Shown here: in pieces, positions 1 through 8,860 of the stretch | Numbering within the stretch: the stretch's first letter is position 1 | Layout of the letters: each line of letters begins with the position of its first letter | Translations under genes and position numbers: made by a program | Notes under the pieces: model-generated | Told to the model about the DNA's origin: nothing | The model's database searches: none | The model's input: only the letters and a program-made list of their open reading frames with translations | Assembly: GCF_001513975.1 (NCBI RefSeq) | Contig: NZ_KQ947984.1 | Span: forward strand, 248,001 to 312,000 | Direction of reading: 5' to 3' | DNA from: Streptomyces curacoi | GTDB taxonomy: Bacteria > Actinomycetota > Actinomycetes > Streptomycetales > Streptomycetaceae | DNA: 64,000 nucleotides

Positions 1-702
1 GCCGAGCTGGGCATCGCCTGGGTGGAGAACGACGTCCAGCGCACCAAGGACGGCGAACTGGTCGTCCTCCACGACGACAACCTCAAGCGCACGACCGATG
101 TCGAGGAGCTCTTCCCCGGCCGGGCGCCCTGGAAGGTGAAGGACTTCACCGCCGCCGAGATCGCCCGCCTGGACGCGGGCAGCTGGTTCAGTCCCGCGTA
201 CGCGGGCGCGCGCGTACCGACGCTGGAACAGTTCATGGACCGCATGGAGCTGCACCACCAGAAGCTGCTCCTGGAGATCAAGAACCCCGATCTGTACCCG
301 GGCATCGAGCAGCAGACCCTCAAGGTCCTGGCCAACGAGGGCTGGCTGGACCGGAGCCACCTCGCGCGCCGGCTGATCGTGCAGAGCTTCAGCGCGGACA
401 GCGTGCGGACCGTCCACAAGCTGAAGCCGGCCGTCAAGACCGGCTTCCTGGGGACGCCGTCCGTGGCGGACCTCCCCCGGTACGCGGCCTTCGCCGACCA
501 GATCAATCCCTCGCATGGCTCCATCTCCATGGGCTACGTCGCCTCGGTCCACTACTACACGGGGCCTCACGGCAGGCCGCTGGAGGTCTTCACCTGGACC
601 GTGAACGACGCGGACGCCGCCCGGCTGGCCGCCGACTACGGCGTGGACGGCATCATCACCAACAGCCCCGACGTGGTGCGGGACGCCCTGCCCGACGACT
701 GA
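1..702 (+). CDS. Glycerophosphodiester phosphodiesterase family protein (5' end missing)
   Basis: Family members hydrolyse glycerophosphodiesters to an alcohol and glycerol 3-phosphate. The reading frame is open from base 1, so the start and the first catalytic His lie upstream of the window. Seen here are the metal-binding strand ENDVQRTKDG followed by VVLHDD, a LLLEIKNP strand (second acidic ligand), and the C-terminal VFTWTVND and GVDGIITNSPD motifs typical of the GDPD TIM barrel. The end is complete (TGA at 700-702). Whether it is secreted cannot be judged without the N-terminus. The next gene follows after 61 bp on the same strand. Confidence 0.9.
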   Translation, partial: AELGIAWVENDVQRTKDGELVVLHDDNLKRTTDVEELFPGRAPWKVKDFTAAEIARLDAGSWFSPAYAGARVPTLEQFMDRMELHHQKLLLEIKNPDLYPGIEQQTLKVLANEGWLDRSHLARRLIVQSFSADSVRTVHKLKPAVKTGFLGTPSVADLPRYAAFADQINPSHGSISMGYVASVHYYTGPHGRPLEVFTWTVNDADAARLAADYGVDGIITNSPDVVRDALPDD

Positions 703-763
703 TGCCCGCCCGACGGCCGTCCGCTCCCGGGGCGTTGTCAGTGCCGGGTCGTACGGTGGGCGC

Positions 764-1318
764 ATGGACAGCCATGGGCAGTACGAGCAGCAGGTCGTGT
801 GGGCCGTCGTCGGTACCGGCATCGGTCCGCTGATGCTGGCCGCGACCCGCGACGGCCTGGTCAGCGTCGTGTTCCACGCCACTCGGAGCGTGCGCGACAA
901 GGCACTCGACCGGCTGGCGTCCCGGCTGGGTACCGAGCCGGTCGAGGCACCCGACTCCCCGCTGCTGGCCGAGGCGATACGTCAACTGGAGGAGTACTTC
1001 GCGGGCAGGCGGCACGACTTCGAGCTGCCCCTGGACTGGTCGCTGATCTCCGGTTTCAACCGGCAGGTGCTGCGCGAGCTGGCGTCCGGTGTCCCGTACG
1101 GCACGGTCGTCGGGTACGGCGATCTGGCCGGGCGAGTCGGGCAGCCGGGCGCGGCCCAGGCGGTGGGCACGGCGATGGGCGCCAACCCGCTGCCGGTCGT
1201 GGTGCCCTGCCACCGGGTGGTGGAGAGCGACGGCGGCATCGGCGGGTTCGGGGGCGGCCTGGAGACCAAGCGGAAGCTGCTCGCGCTGGAGGGGGTTCTG
1301 CCGGAGCCGCTGTTCTGA
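764..1318 (+). CDS. ogt: Methylated-DNA-[protein]-cysteine S-methyltransferase
   Basis: A 184-residue suicide repair enzyme that moves methyl groups from O6-alkylguanine to its own cysteine. The active-site motif PCHRVV is at 148-153 (acceptor Cys149). Before it lies the winged-helix DNA-binding segment (VPYGTVVGYGDLAGRVG, 110-126), and after it GGLETKRKLLALEG. Length is normal for Ogt/MGMT without an Ada domain. The ATG at 764 is the natural start because the N-terminal domain begins directly after it. Nothing in the flanking genes suggests an adaptive-response operon. Confidence 0.93.
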   Translation: MDSHGQYEQQVVWAVVGTGIGPLMLAATRDGLVSVVFHATRSVRDKALDRLASRLGTEPVEAPDSPLLAEAIRQLEEYFAGRRHDFELPLDWSLISGFNRQVLRELASGVPYGTVVGYGDLAGRVGQPGAAQAVGTAMGANPLPVVVPCHRVVESDGGIGGFGGGLETKRKLLALEGVLPEPLF

Positions 1319-1486
1319 GGGTTCCGGGTCCTTTCCGAGGACGTCCCGGTCCGCTGGAGTTGGGCAGGCAAGAGATGAGGGGGAGACTGCGCCTGTGACG
1401 ACACTTTTCACCCACCTGTACGCGGCCGGCCCGGTGGGCCGTCCCGAGTCGGCCCGTCGCACGTGCGGTACAGCCGGGTGCCCTGC

Positions 1487-2773
1487 ATGACCGCCATGGA
1501 GCGGCAGGTCGTCGCGTCCGTCCCGCCCGACCGGTTGCCCGCCCTGCGGCGCCGCATATCCGCCGTGCTGATCACGACGCAGATCCTGGGCGGACTCGGC
1601 GTCGCCACCGGCATCGCGCTCGCGGCCGTGCTGGCCACGGAGGTCAGCGGCACCGAGTCGCTGTCCGGGCTCGCGCCCACCGCGACCGTCGCCGGCACAG
1701 CGGTGCTGTCGATGCCGCTCGCCGCGCTGATGACCGCGCGGGGGCGCCGTCCCGGGCTCGTCCTTGGCTATCTGATAGGGGCCGTGGGCGCCGGTGTCGC
1801 GGTGGTGGCGGCGCGGGTCGGGAGCTTTCCGCTGCTGCTGTGCGGGATGGCCGCGTTCGGCGCGGCCTCGTCGGCGAATCTGCAGGCGCGGTTCGCGGCC
1901 GCCGATCTGGCCGAGCCCGAGCGGCGGGCCCGGGCCATCTCCCTGGTCGTGTGGGCGACCACCATCGGCGCGGTCCTCGGCCCGAACATCGCCGCGCCCG
2001 CCGGCCGCAGCGTCACGGGCCTCGGGATACCCGCGGCGGCGGGTCCGTTCCTGTGGGCGGCCGGGATCTTCCTGATATCCGCGGTCGTGGTGGCCGTACT
2101 GTTGCGGCCGGACCCGCTGCTGACGGCGCGGGCGCTCGCGCCGGCCGAGGAGCAGTCACCCGCGGCCCGTTCCCTGCGTGCCGGGCTGGCCGCTGTGGCC
2201 GCCTCGCCGCGGGCCCGGCTCGCGGTGGTGACGGTTGCCGTGGCGCACACGGCGATGGTCTCGGTGATGTCGATGACCCCGGTCGACCTCGCACACCACG
2301 GCGCGGGCATCGATCTGATCGGGCTGGTCATCAGCGGCCACATCGCGGGCATGTACGCGTTCGCGCCGCTCATGGGCCGGTTGTCGGACCGGCTGGGGCG
2401 GTTGTCCGGGATCGGGCTCGCCGTGGGGCTCCTGGCGTACGCGGTGTTCGTCGCCGGTACGGCGGGCGGCAGTCACGGGCAGACGGCCGTCGGGCTCTTC
2501 GTGCTGGGACTCGGCTGGTCGGCGGCGCTCGTCTCCGGCTCCGCGCTGCTCACGGACTCCGTCCCGCAGCCCGCGCGGGCCGCCTCGCAGGGGTTGTCGG
2601 ACCTCATCATGAACGCGTCCGCGGGCCTCGGCGGGGCCGCCGCCGGGCTCGTGGTCGCCCAGGCGAGCTACGCCTGGCTGAACTTCACCGCGGCGTGCCT
2701 GCTCGTCCCGTTGGCGGCGCTGGCGCTGTTCACGCGGGGCAGGCGGACGAAGGACGTTCCGACGGGCAAGTGA
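1487..2773 (+). CDS. MFS transporter
   Basis: About 428 residues with a succession of hydrophobic segments compatible with twelve membrane helices. A GRRPGLVLG loop after the second or third helix and MGRLSDRLGRLSG at mid-protein match the Major Facilitator signature loops. Substrate is unknown; it is probably an efflux carrier of the inner membrane. Start is ambiguous: GTG at 1463, ATG at 1487 and ATG at 1496 are all in frame. I chose 1487 because 1463 lacks a clear ribosome site and adds residues before the first cytosolic segment. It ends 94 bp before a convergent VOC gene. Confidence 0.85.
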   Translation: MTAMERQVVASVPPDRLPALRRRISAVLITTQILGGLGVATGIALAAVLATEVSGTESLSGLAPTATVAGTAVLSMPLAALMTARGRRPGLVLGYLIGAVGAGVAVVAARVGSFPLLLCGMAAFGAASSANLQARFAAADLAEPERRARAISLVVWATTIGAVLGPNIAAPAGRSVTGLGIPAAAGPFLWAAGIFLISAVVVAVLLRPDPLLTARALAPAEEQSPAARSLRAGLAAVAASPRARLAVVTVAVAHTAMVSVMSMTPVDLAHHGAGIDLIGLVISGHIAGMYAFAPLMGRLSDRLGRLSGIGLAVGLLAYAVFVAGTAGGSHGQTAVGLFVLGLGWSAALVSGSALLTDSVPQPARAASQGLSDLIMNASAGLGGAAAGLVVAQASYAWLNFTAACLLVPLAALALFTRGRRTKDVPTGK

Positions 2774-2867
2774 CCTTCCCCGCGCCTCGTCCAAGGACGG
2801 GAAGGGCCCTTGAGGGGGCCACGCGCGCCGCAGGCCCGGCGGGTGGTCGGCCGTAGCCCCCGTGGAG

Positions 2868-3296
2868 CTAGTCGTAGTGGCGAGCCTCGAAGACGTTGCC
2901 GTCCGGGTCGCGGAAGTAAAAGCTGCGCTTGGCCTTGCCGCGGGCGCCGAAGGAGTCGTACGAGTAGTCCGACACGGGTACGTCCCGCTCCTCCAGGTGG
3001 GTGCGCAGCTTGTGGAAGTCCTCCTCCGGCAGCGACAGACAGACGTGGTTGACCGGGTGCCCCGCGCTCCGGGCGGCACCGGGGAGCATCTTCATGCGCT
3101 CCGCCATGGCCAGGGGCATGAGGTCGAGGATGGTCTCCTCGTTGACGCGCACCGAGGGGAACGGCGCCTCGCCCGCGGTGAACTCGCTGAGCCTGAGGGG
3201 CTCCATGTCGAGCGTCTTCTCGTAGAACTCGGCCGAGGCGGCCGGGTCGCGCACCCAGAGAACGACGTGGTCGAGACGTGTGGTGTTGTCGGTCAT
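2868..3296 (-). CDS. VOC (glyoxalase/bleomycin-resistance fold) family protein
   Basis: A 142-residue single-module metalloenzyme-fold protein. LDHVVLWVRD at the N-terminus (His10), PVNHVCL (His84) and the C-terminal FRDPDGNVFEARHYD (Glu137) provide the usual metal triad of vicinal oxygen chelate proteins. The reaction cannot be deduced: members include glyoxalases, dioxygenases and antibiotic-binding proteins. The ATG at 3296 matches the family N-terminus. It is divergent from psuG with a 99-bp shared upstream region and convergent with the MFS gene. Confidence 0.88.
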   Translation of the reverse strand: MTDNTTRLDHVVLWVRDPAASAEFYEKTLDMEPLRLSEFTAGEAPFPSVRVNEETILDLMPLAMAERMKMLPGAARSAGHPVNHVCLSLPEEDFHKLRTHLEERDVPVSDYSYDSFGARGKAKRSFYFRDPDGNVFEARHYD

Positions 3297-3395
3297 GCGT
3301 CCAAGGCTGGTGTCGTCCCCCACAGGCCGCAAGGGTTTGATCTGGCGTGGCGCCCGCCAGAGATGAGGGGAGACCGACAGACAGGAGGCAGGCGC

Positions 3396-4304
3396 GTGGT
3401 GCTGGTGGTGTCCGAGGAAGTACGTGAAGCGATCGACGCGCGTCGCCCCGTGGTGGCCCTGGAGTCCACGATCATCGCGCACGGCCTGCCGCGTCCGCGC
3501 AATCTGCAGGTGGCGCTGGAGCTGGAGGACGTCGTACGGCGGGAGGGCGCCGTTCCCGCGACGATCGCCGTGCTGGACGGACGCCCCCATGTCGGACTGG
3601 ACAAGGAGCAGCTGGAGCGGATCGCGAACGAGGACGGGATCCGCAAGCTGGGGCACCGGGATCTGCCGCTCGCGGTGGCCGCCGGGGCGAGCGGGGCGAC
3701 CACGGTGTCGGCGACGGCTCTGCTGGCGGCCCTCGCGGGCGTGCGGGTGTTCGCGACGGGCGGGCTCGGCGGCGTGCACCGGGAGTGGACGGTGACGCAG
3801 GACGAGTCGGCCGACCTCGGGCTGCTGGCGCGAGCGCGGATCACCGTGGTGTGTGCCGGGGTGAAGTCGATTCTGGACGTCCCGGCGACCCTGCAGCGGC
3901 TGGAGACGCTCGGCGTCGCGGTGGCCGGCTACCGCACCGAGCGCTTCCCCGGCTTCTATCTGTCCGACTCCGGGCATCCGGTGGACTGGACGCTTCAGTC
4001 GCCCCAGGAGGTGGCCGAGGTGATGCGCGCTCAGGACGCGCTGGGCGGGCCGGAGTCGGCGCTGATCGTCGCCAATCCCGTACCGGAGGAGGAGCAGTTG
4101 GATCCCGACCTGCACGCGCGTGTGCTCGCCGACGCCCTGCACGCGTGCGAGGAGCAGGGCATCACCGGCCAGGCGGTCACGCCGTTCCTGTTGGACTACT
4201 TGGTCCGGCACACCGACGGCGCCTCGCTGAACGCCAACCTGGCGGCCGTGCGCGGCAATGTACGGCTGGCGGGGCGCATCGCGGCGGCCTGGGCCCGGGC
4301 ATGA
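3396..4304 (+). CDS. psuG: Pseudouridine-5'-phosphate glycosidase
   Basis: Splits pseudouridine 5'-phosphate into uracil and ribose 5-phosphate. The 302-residue protein has family hallmarks: ALESTIIAHGLPRP near residue 21 (Glu23), GATTVSATALLA, ATGGLGGVHR, CAGVKSILDVPATLQRLE (catalytic Lys region) and NPVPEE. The GTG at 3396 has AGGAGG seven bases upstream (3383-3388). It overlaps the next gene by ATGA, indicating translational coupling with a PfkB-family kinase. This is the known psuG-psuK arrangement, in which the kinase first phosphorylates pseudouridine. Confidence 0.95.
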   Translation: MVLVVSEEVREAIDARRPVVALESTIIAHGLPRPRNLQVALELEDVVRREGAVPATIAVLDGRPHVGLDKEQLERIANEDGIRKLGHRDLPLAVAAGASGATTVSATALLAALAGVRVFATGGLGGVHREWTVTQDESADLGLLARARITVVCAGVKSILDVPATLQRLETLGVAVAGYRTERFPGFYLSDSGHPVDWTLQSPQEVAEVMRAQDALGGPESALIVANPVPEEEQLDPDLHARVLADALHACEEQGITGQAVTPFLLDYLVRHTDGASLNANLAAVRGNVRLAGRIAAAWARA

Positions 4305-5275
4305 GCGGGACGGCGGCGAGCAGGGCCGCCGGGAGCGAAGCGGGCGCGAGCGGACCGCCCCGCGTCGGCGCAGGCGACGGCGCGCTGCTGGTCGTCGGGG
4401 ACGTGGTGACGGACGTCATCGCCCGTCATCGGGGGCCGCTCGCGTCGGGTACCGACACCGCGGCGGCCATCCGGACGATGCCGGGCGGCGCGGGCGCCAA
4501 CGTGGCCTGCTGGGCGGCGCATTGGGGCGGTACGGAAGTACGGCTGCTGGGGCGAGTGGGCGCGGACGCGCACGCGTGGCACGAGCGCGAGCTGGCCGCG
4601 AGCGGAGTACGGCCCCGTCTCGTCGTGGACCGGCAGGCGCCGACCGGGACGGTGATCTGCCTGGTCGACACGGGTGCCGCTGCCGAGCGGACGTTTCTGA
4701 CCGACAGCGGCGCGTCCCTGCGGCTCGATCCGGACGACTGGTCGGACACGCTGCTCGACGGTGTCGCCCGGCTGCACCTCTCGGGCTATCTGCTCTTCTC
4801 CGAGCCGAGCCGGAAGCTCGTGACGATGGCCCTGGAGTCGGCACGCGGGCGTGGAGTGCCGGTGAGCCTGGATCCCGCGTCGGCGGGCTTCCTGGAGGCG
4901 CTGGGCGTCGAGCGCTTCCTGGCGCTGGTGGACGGCATGGACGTACTGCTGCCCAGCCGTGACGAGGCGTGCCTGCTCACGGGGCTGCCCCATCCGGCGG
5001 ACGCGGTGGCCGAGTTGAGCCGCCATGTCCCCTTGGTGGTCGCCAAACAGGGGGCGGACGGCGCACTGGTGGCCCGGTCGGGCACGGTGACCGCCCATGT
5101 CCCCGCCCTGCCGGCTGTTCCGAGGGACACGACGGGAGCCGGCGACGCATTCAGCGGTGCCTTTCTCGCGGCCCTGCTCACGGGTGCCGGGCCGGAAGAC
5201 GCGGCTCGGGAGGGGTGCCGGGCGGGGGCGCTGGCGGTGGAGCGGGTCGGGGGGAGGCCGCCGAGTCCGGAGTGA
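4301..5275 (+). CDS. PfkB-family carbohydrate kinase, probable pseudouridine kinase
   Basis: 324 residues of ribokinase fold. Visible motifs are LLVVGDVVTDVI at the N-terminus, MPGGAGANVACWAA (substrate-binding glycine motif), and the C-terminal PfkB signature DTTGAGDAFSGAFLAAL with the anion-hole and catalytic Asp. It overlaps psuG by four bases (ATGA), so I infer phosphorylation of pseudouridine to supply the glycosidase. The specific substrate is inference from context; ribokinase-like sugar kinases share these motifs. It is followed by an unusual 5-bp repeat tract. Confidence 0.9.
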   Translation: MSGTAASRAAGSEAGASGPPRVGAGDGALLVVGDVVTDVIARHRGPLASGTDTAAAIRTMPGGAGANVACWAAHWGGTEVRLLGRVGADAHAWHERELAASGVRPRLVVDRQAPTGTVICLVDTGAAAERTFLTDSGASLRLDPDDWSDTLLDGVARLHLSGYLLFSEPSRKLVTMALESARGRGVPVSLDPASAGFLEALGVERFLALVDGMDVLLPSRDEACLLTGLPHPADAVAELSRHVPLVVAKQGADGALVARSGTVTAHVPALPAVPRDTTGAGDAFSGAFLAALLTGAGPEDAAREGCRAGALAVERVGGRPPSPE

Positions 5276-5368
5276 CGGTCGCTCGCGGCGGCGGTCGGCG
5301 TGACAGGCCGGCCACGGCGCAGCGGGCTATGGCGAGGCCTGCTGCGCCTCCGACGGCCCGGTGACTCG

Positions 5369-5477
5369 GCTCAGCTCGGCTCGGCTTGGCTCGGCTTGGC
5401 TCGGCTTGGCTCGGCTCAGCTCGGCTTGGCTCAGCTCAGCTTGGCTCAGCTCAGCTCGGCTCGGTTCGGTTCGGTTC
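5369..5477. repeat. 5-bp microsatellite tract (GCTCA/GCTCG/GCTTG)
   Basis: About 21 consecutive pentamers of the form GCTYR, ending in GGTTC units, lie between the kinase stop and the convergent methyltransferase gene. Because 5 is not a multiple of 3, all frames translate to a five-residue period. No credible gene uses it. Such a tract can slip in length and may fold, but there is no perfect dyad. Confidence 0.9.
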
Positions 5478-5525
5478 CGCCGCAAGGGTCTGTCCCGTGC
5501 GGCCGACTGATGCACAAGAACCTGC

Positions 5526-6320
5526 CTAGGCCTTCCGCCCCCACGCCGAGATCATCGGGGCCGCGGCCAGGTCCAGGCCGCCGGCGTTGACGTTGGCGAG
5601 GTGGCGGTCGATGTCCTGGTCTGTGGCGAGGCCCGCGGTGACGAGATCGTCGCGCGTCTCACGGATCGTGGCGGACTCCAGGGCGGCGCAGGCGGGCGAG
5701 GCGACCGGGAAGTACGCGTCGGCCGCGACCCGGCGTAGTCCGGCCTCGCGCAGCAGGCGCGGGAGTCTTCGGCCGTAGGACAGGTCGGCGCCGCGGTCGG
5801 CGAGGAGGGTGTGGACGCCGCGGCGCAGGCGGTTCGCCAGTTGCTGTTCCGGTCCGTACTCGTCAAGGCAGAGCAGGGGCTGCAGGGCGGGATCGACATC
5901 CTCGACCAGGAGCCGGCCGCCCGGGCGCAGGGCCTCGACCATCGACCGCAACGCCCTTTCGTGGTCCGGCAGGTGAGAGAGCACCACCCGGGCGTGGACC
6001 AGGTCGAAGTCCTCCCCCGGCGGCTCGTCGGCGCCCACGTCGTGGACCCGGACTTCGACCGGCGGACGCGCGGCCGGGGTCAGCCCTGAGGTGTCGAGGT
6101 CGGTCGCGACGACCCTTCCGGTCGGCCCGACCTTCTTGGCCAGCCAGGAGACCACCGAGGTGCCGCCGGCGCCCACCTCCCAGCATTGCCAGCCGGGTCC
6201 GATACCGAACCCTTCGAGGTGCCGGAACGTCGTGGAGTCGAAGAGGGAGCCCAGGGCGTCGCCGTGCTCGCCCGCCTCGGTCTGCCGGTTGCCGAGGAGA
6301 TATCCGTCGATTCGCACCAT
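5526..6320 (-). CDS. Class I SAM-dependent methyltransferase
   Basis: 264 residues. The N-terminal MVRIDGYLLGNRQTEAG and FRHLEGFGIGPGW precede motif I (CWEVGAGGTSV), followed by VVATDLDTSGL, the acidic motif (DLVHARVVLSHLPDHERALR) and LRPGGRLLVEDVDP. Substrate is unknown; Streptomyces genomes carry many paralogues of this type. The ATG at 6320 was chosen over longer in-frame starts because family members begin at this N-terminal motif, and the upstream extension is low-complexity. It is divergent from the CorA gene. Confidence 0.88.
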   Translation of the reverse strand: MVRIDGYLLGNRQTEAGEHGDALGSLFDSTTFRHLEGFGIGPGWQCWEVGAGGTSVVSWLAKKVGPTGRVVATDLDTSGLTPAARPPVEVRVHDVGADEPPGEDFDLVHARVVLSHLPDHERALRSMVEALRPGGRLLVEDVDPALQPLLCLDEYGPEQQLANRLRRGVHTLLADRGADLSYGRRLPRLLREAGLRRVAADAYFPVASPACAALESATIRETRDDLVTAGLATDQDIDRHLANVNAGGLDLAAAPMISAWGRKA

Positions 6321-6607
6321 ACCGAGATCATCCCAGTTGTCCCGCTTGTCGGGAGTGGTCGACGCTCGGCGGGACAGCCTCGAATTCGGTGGGGCCGCAC
6401 TCGCTCTGCTCGTCCGCCCGGCTCGCCCACTCCGGCCATCCCCGCCCGTTCCGTACGGCGATGTGGGTGAAGTCCCTTCATCCACAGGCGGGAACAAAGC
6501 GGAATCCACCGCTCCCACAGGCTTACCCGCCGCTCACGCCCAACTGGCAGACTGGCGGGCCAGGGCGCAGAGATGCGGCGCGAGGGATCCACGCAAGGAG
6601 ATCCAGG

Positions 6608-7735
6608 ATGTCCATGGCAGGGAATCTGAGGAAGGTCACGGGCCTCGGCAAGGTCGAGGGTCTCCGCAAGGTGGCCCGGCTGGCCCGACGGCGCCCCCGC
6701 GTCGACCTCAGCCATCCCGCCCGGTCCCCGCTGGGCTCCTCGGTCGTGAACTGCGTGACGTACCAGGACGGTGTGCGGGTCCCGGAGTGCGGCGATCTGG
6801 TCGACGCCGTGGAGAGGGTGCGCAAGCGCGGAGGCGGGTTCGTCTGGCTCGGCCTCCACGAGCCGACGGATCAGGAGTTCGCGGGCATCGCCGAGCTGTT
6901 CGCCCTGCACCCGCTGGCGGTCGAGGACGCGGTCGAGGCGCATCAGCGGCCGAAACTGGAACGCTACGACGACACACTGTTCGCGGTGTTCAAAACGGTC
7001 TGCTACGTCGAGCACGAGGAGCTCACGGCGACGAGCGAGGTCGTGAACACCGGCGAGATCATGGTGTTCGTCGGCCAGGACTTCGTGATCACGGTGCGGC
7101 ACGGACGGCACGGCTCACTTGGCCCGTTGCGCGAGGAGCTGGAGGCGGACCCCGATCAGCTCGCCAAGGGACCGGCGGCGGTGCTGCACGCGATCGCGGA
7201 CCATGTGGTCGACGACTATCTGAATGTCACCGACTCGGTGCAGGAGGACATCGAGCAGGTCGAGACGGACGTGTTCGCGGAGAACGGCGCCCGGGCCGAC
7301 CCGGGTCGGATCTACCAGCTGAAGCGTGAACTCCTTGAGCTGAAGCGGGCCGTGGTTCCGCTGGGCCGCCCGCTCGAGGAGTTGGCCACACGGCCGATCC
7401 GGGTGGTCGAGCCGGAGATACAGGCCTACTTCCGCGACGTCTCCGACCATCTGCTGCGCGCCAAGGAGCAGATCTCCGCCTTCGACGAACTGCTGAACTC
7501 GATCCTGCAGGCACACCTGGCCCAGGTCACCGTCGCGCAGAACGAGGACATGCGGAAGATCACGGCCTGGGCCGCGATCATCGCCGTACCGACGATGGTG
7601 TGCGGGGTGTACGGGATGAACTTCAAGTACATGCCGGAGCTGCGCTGGACATTCGGCTATCCGCTGGTCATAGCCGTGATATCCGTCGCGTGCGTGGCGC
7701 TGTACCGCGGCTTCCGGCGCAACGGGTGGCTCTGA
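6608..7735 (+). CDS. corA: CorA-family magnesium/cobalt transporter
   Basis: 375 residues. A long cytosolic N-terminal domain with helices (VEDAVEAHQRPKLERYDDTLFAVFKTV) is followed by two C-terminal membrane helices and the family signature YGMNF near the end of the first, which forms the pore entrance. The extreme N-terminus (about 40 residues) is basic. AAGGAG about eight bases before ATG 6608 decides the start; an upstream in-frame methionine would add poorly conserved residues. No Mg-sensing leader was recognised in the 287 bp upstream. Confidence 0.93.
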   Translation: MSMAGNLRKVTGLGKVEGLRKVARLARRRPRVDLSHPARSPLGSSVVNCVTYQDGVRVPECGDLVDAVERVRKRGGGFVWLGLHEPTDQEFAGIAELFALHPLAVEDAVEAHQRPKLERYDDTLFAVFKTVCYVEHEELTATSEVVNTGEIMVFVGQDFVITVRHGRHGSLGPLREELEADPDQLAKGPAAVLHAIADHVVDDYLNVTDSVQEDIEQVETDVFAENGARADPGRIYQLKRELLELKRAVVPLGRPLEELATRPIRVVEPEIQAYFRDVSDHLLRAKEQISAFDELLNSILQAHLAQVTVAQNEDMRKITAWAAIIAVPTMVCGVYGMNFKYMPELRWTFGYPLVIAVISVACVALYRGFRRNGWL

Positions 7736-7820
7736 CGCTCCTCGGGCCGGCTCCGGCGTCCCCGCCCGGCACGGCCGGCCGGACGGGAACGACCCAGAGT
7801 CGGAGCGGGGCGGTCGCCGG

Positions 7821-8258
7821 TCAGTGCGTCGTCGGCGCCGCCGTCCTGGCGTAGACGCTCTCGGCCCACTGGCCGATCTGCTTCTCCGACAGGTGCTGGG
7901 CCAGATCGGCCTCGCTGATCATGCCGACCAGGCGCTTGTTCTCGATGACGGGGAGCCGGCGGATCTGGTGCTCCTTCATCTCCCGGAGCACCTCAGTGAT
8001 GTCGGCGTTCGCATCGATCCAGCGCGGGGTGCCCTGGGCCATGTCGCCGGCGGTGACCTTGCTCGGGTCGCGGCCCATGGCCACGCAGCCGATGACGATG
8101 TCGCGGTCGGTGAGGATGCCGCAGAGCCGTTCGTTCTGGTCGCTGATGGGCAGGGCTCCGACGCCGAGGTCGCGCATCAGCTGGGCGGCGCGGTCCAGGG
8201 TCTCGTTGGCCGGGATCCACTGGGCGCCACGGTGCATGATGTCTCCGGCAGTGGTCAT
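7821..8258 (-). CDS. CBS-domain protein
   Basis: 145 residues made of two CBS motifs (about 8-62 and 74-127), each with the usual pattern of potential ligand-contact residues: LGVGALPISDQNERLCGILTDRDI and HQIRRLPVIENKRLVGMISEADL. Stand-alone CBS pairs bind adenine nucleotides and report energy or stress state; no catalytic domain is attached. GGGAGGTAC sits six bases upstream of ATG 8258. It is convergent with corA. Confidence 0.9.
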   Translation of the reverse strand: MTTAGDIMHRGAQWIPANETLDRAAQLMRDLGVGALPISDQNERLCGILTDRDIVIGCVAMGRDPSKVTAGDMAQGTPRWIDANADITEVLREMKEHQIRRLPVIENKRLVGMISEADLAQHLSEKQIGQWAESVYARTAAPTTH

Positions 8259-8392
8259 GAAGTACCTCCCGTTGCCGGACGGCCGGCGCGGCGCGGGACG
8301 CACCGCTAGTCCCGGCGCCCTTCATTCTCGCCGTGCCAACCGGCGTCCGCACCCGGAGGCGAGTGGTGACGGCCACCCGCAGCGAGCGGCGG

Positions 8393-8806
8393 TCAGGCGG
8401 AGAAGCGCACGATCTTCCGTGGTACGACGCGGATGATCACGCGGGTCTCGTCCTCTTTCTCGGCGGGCGGATCGATGCCCAGGTACTTGTGCGAGAGCTC
8501 GAACGGGAGCCGCTTGGCCTCGTCCGGGAGTATCTCGGCGGTGCCCCGGATCTCGACTGAGGTGTAGGGGTTGGCGAGGTCGTACACCGAGACGCTGATG
8601 CGGGGGTCCCGGCGGAGGTTGCGCACCTTCTGGCGGCGTCGACGGAGGAGAAGAGCACGGTGTCGCCCTCGCGCTTGATCCAGACCACGGAGTTCTGGGG
8701 GGCGCCGTCCGGGCCGAGGTTGGCCACGCCGGCGAAGTTCTTGCCGTCGAGCAGGGAGCGTACGGAGTCGTCGAAGGAGATCGGATCAGCCGTCGGAGAT
8801 CGTCAT
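8393..8806 (-). pseudogene. PPOX-class flavin/F420-dependent oxidoreductase, two frameshifts
   Basis: Read in pieces, this region encodes a complete ~137-residue split-barrel protein of the pyridoxamine-phosphate-oxidase superfamily. From ATG 8806 the frame gives MTISDG then TGA. One base later the frame gives FDDSVRSLLDGKNFAGVANLGPDGAPQN and VWIKREGDTVLFSSVD. After a single missing base near 8636-8642 a third frame gives VRNLRRDPRISVSVYDLANPY to the stop at 8393. Two independent shifts in 400 bp argue for a decaying gene or poor local sequence quality; the residues themselves remain well conserved. Confidence 0.8.
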
Positions 8807-8815
8807 GGCACCACA

Positions 8816-8860
8816 GCAATTAAATGCACGCACATATAAAAGTGGTTTGGTTGATCAACC
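8816..8860. promoter_or_regulatory. AT-rich patch with a 12-bp perfect palindrome
   Basis: Bases 8816-8848 are strikingly AT-rich for this genome. They are followed by the perfect palindrome GGTTGATCAACC (8849-8860), which spans the stop codon of the neighbouring uridine-kinase-like gene. The patch lies just upstream of the PPOX relic, so it could be its promoter region or an operator. No defined -10/-35 pair with good spacing was found. Confidence 0.5.

Noticed and set aside
5300..5590. 96-codon frame that reads like pentapeptide repeats (A-x-L-x-x)
   Set aside because: The five-residue period is forced by the 5-bp DNA microsatellite in every frame; flanking codons show no gene-like bias or ribosome site.
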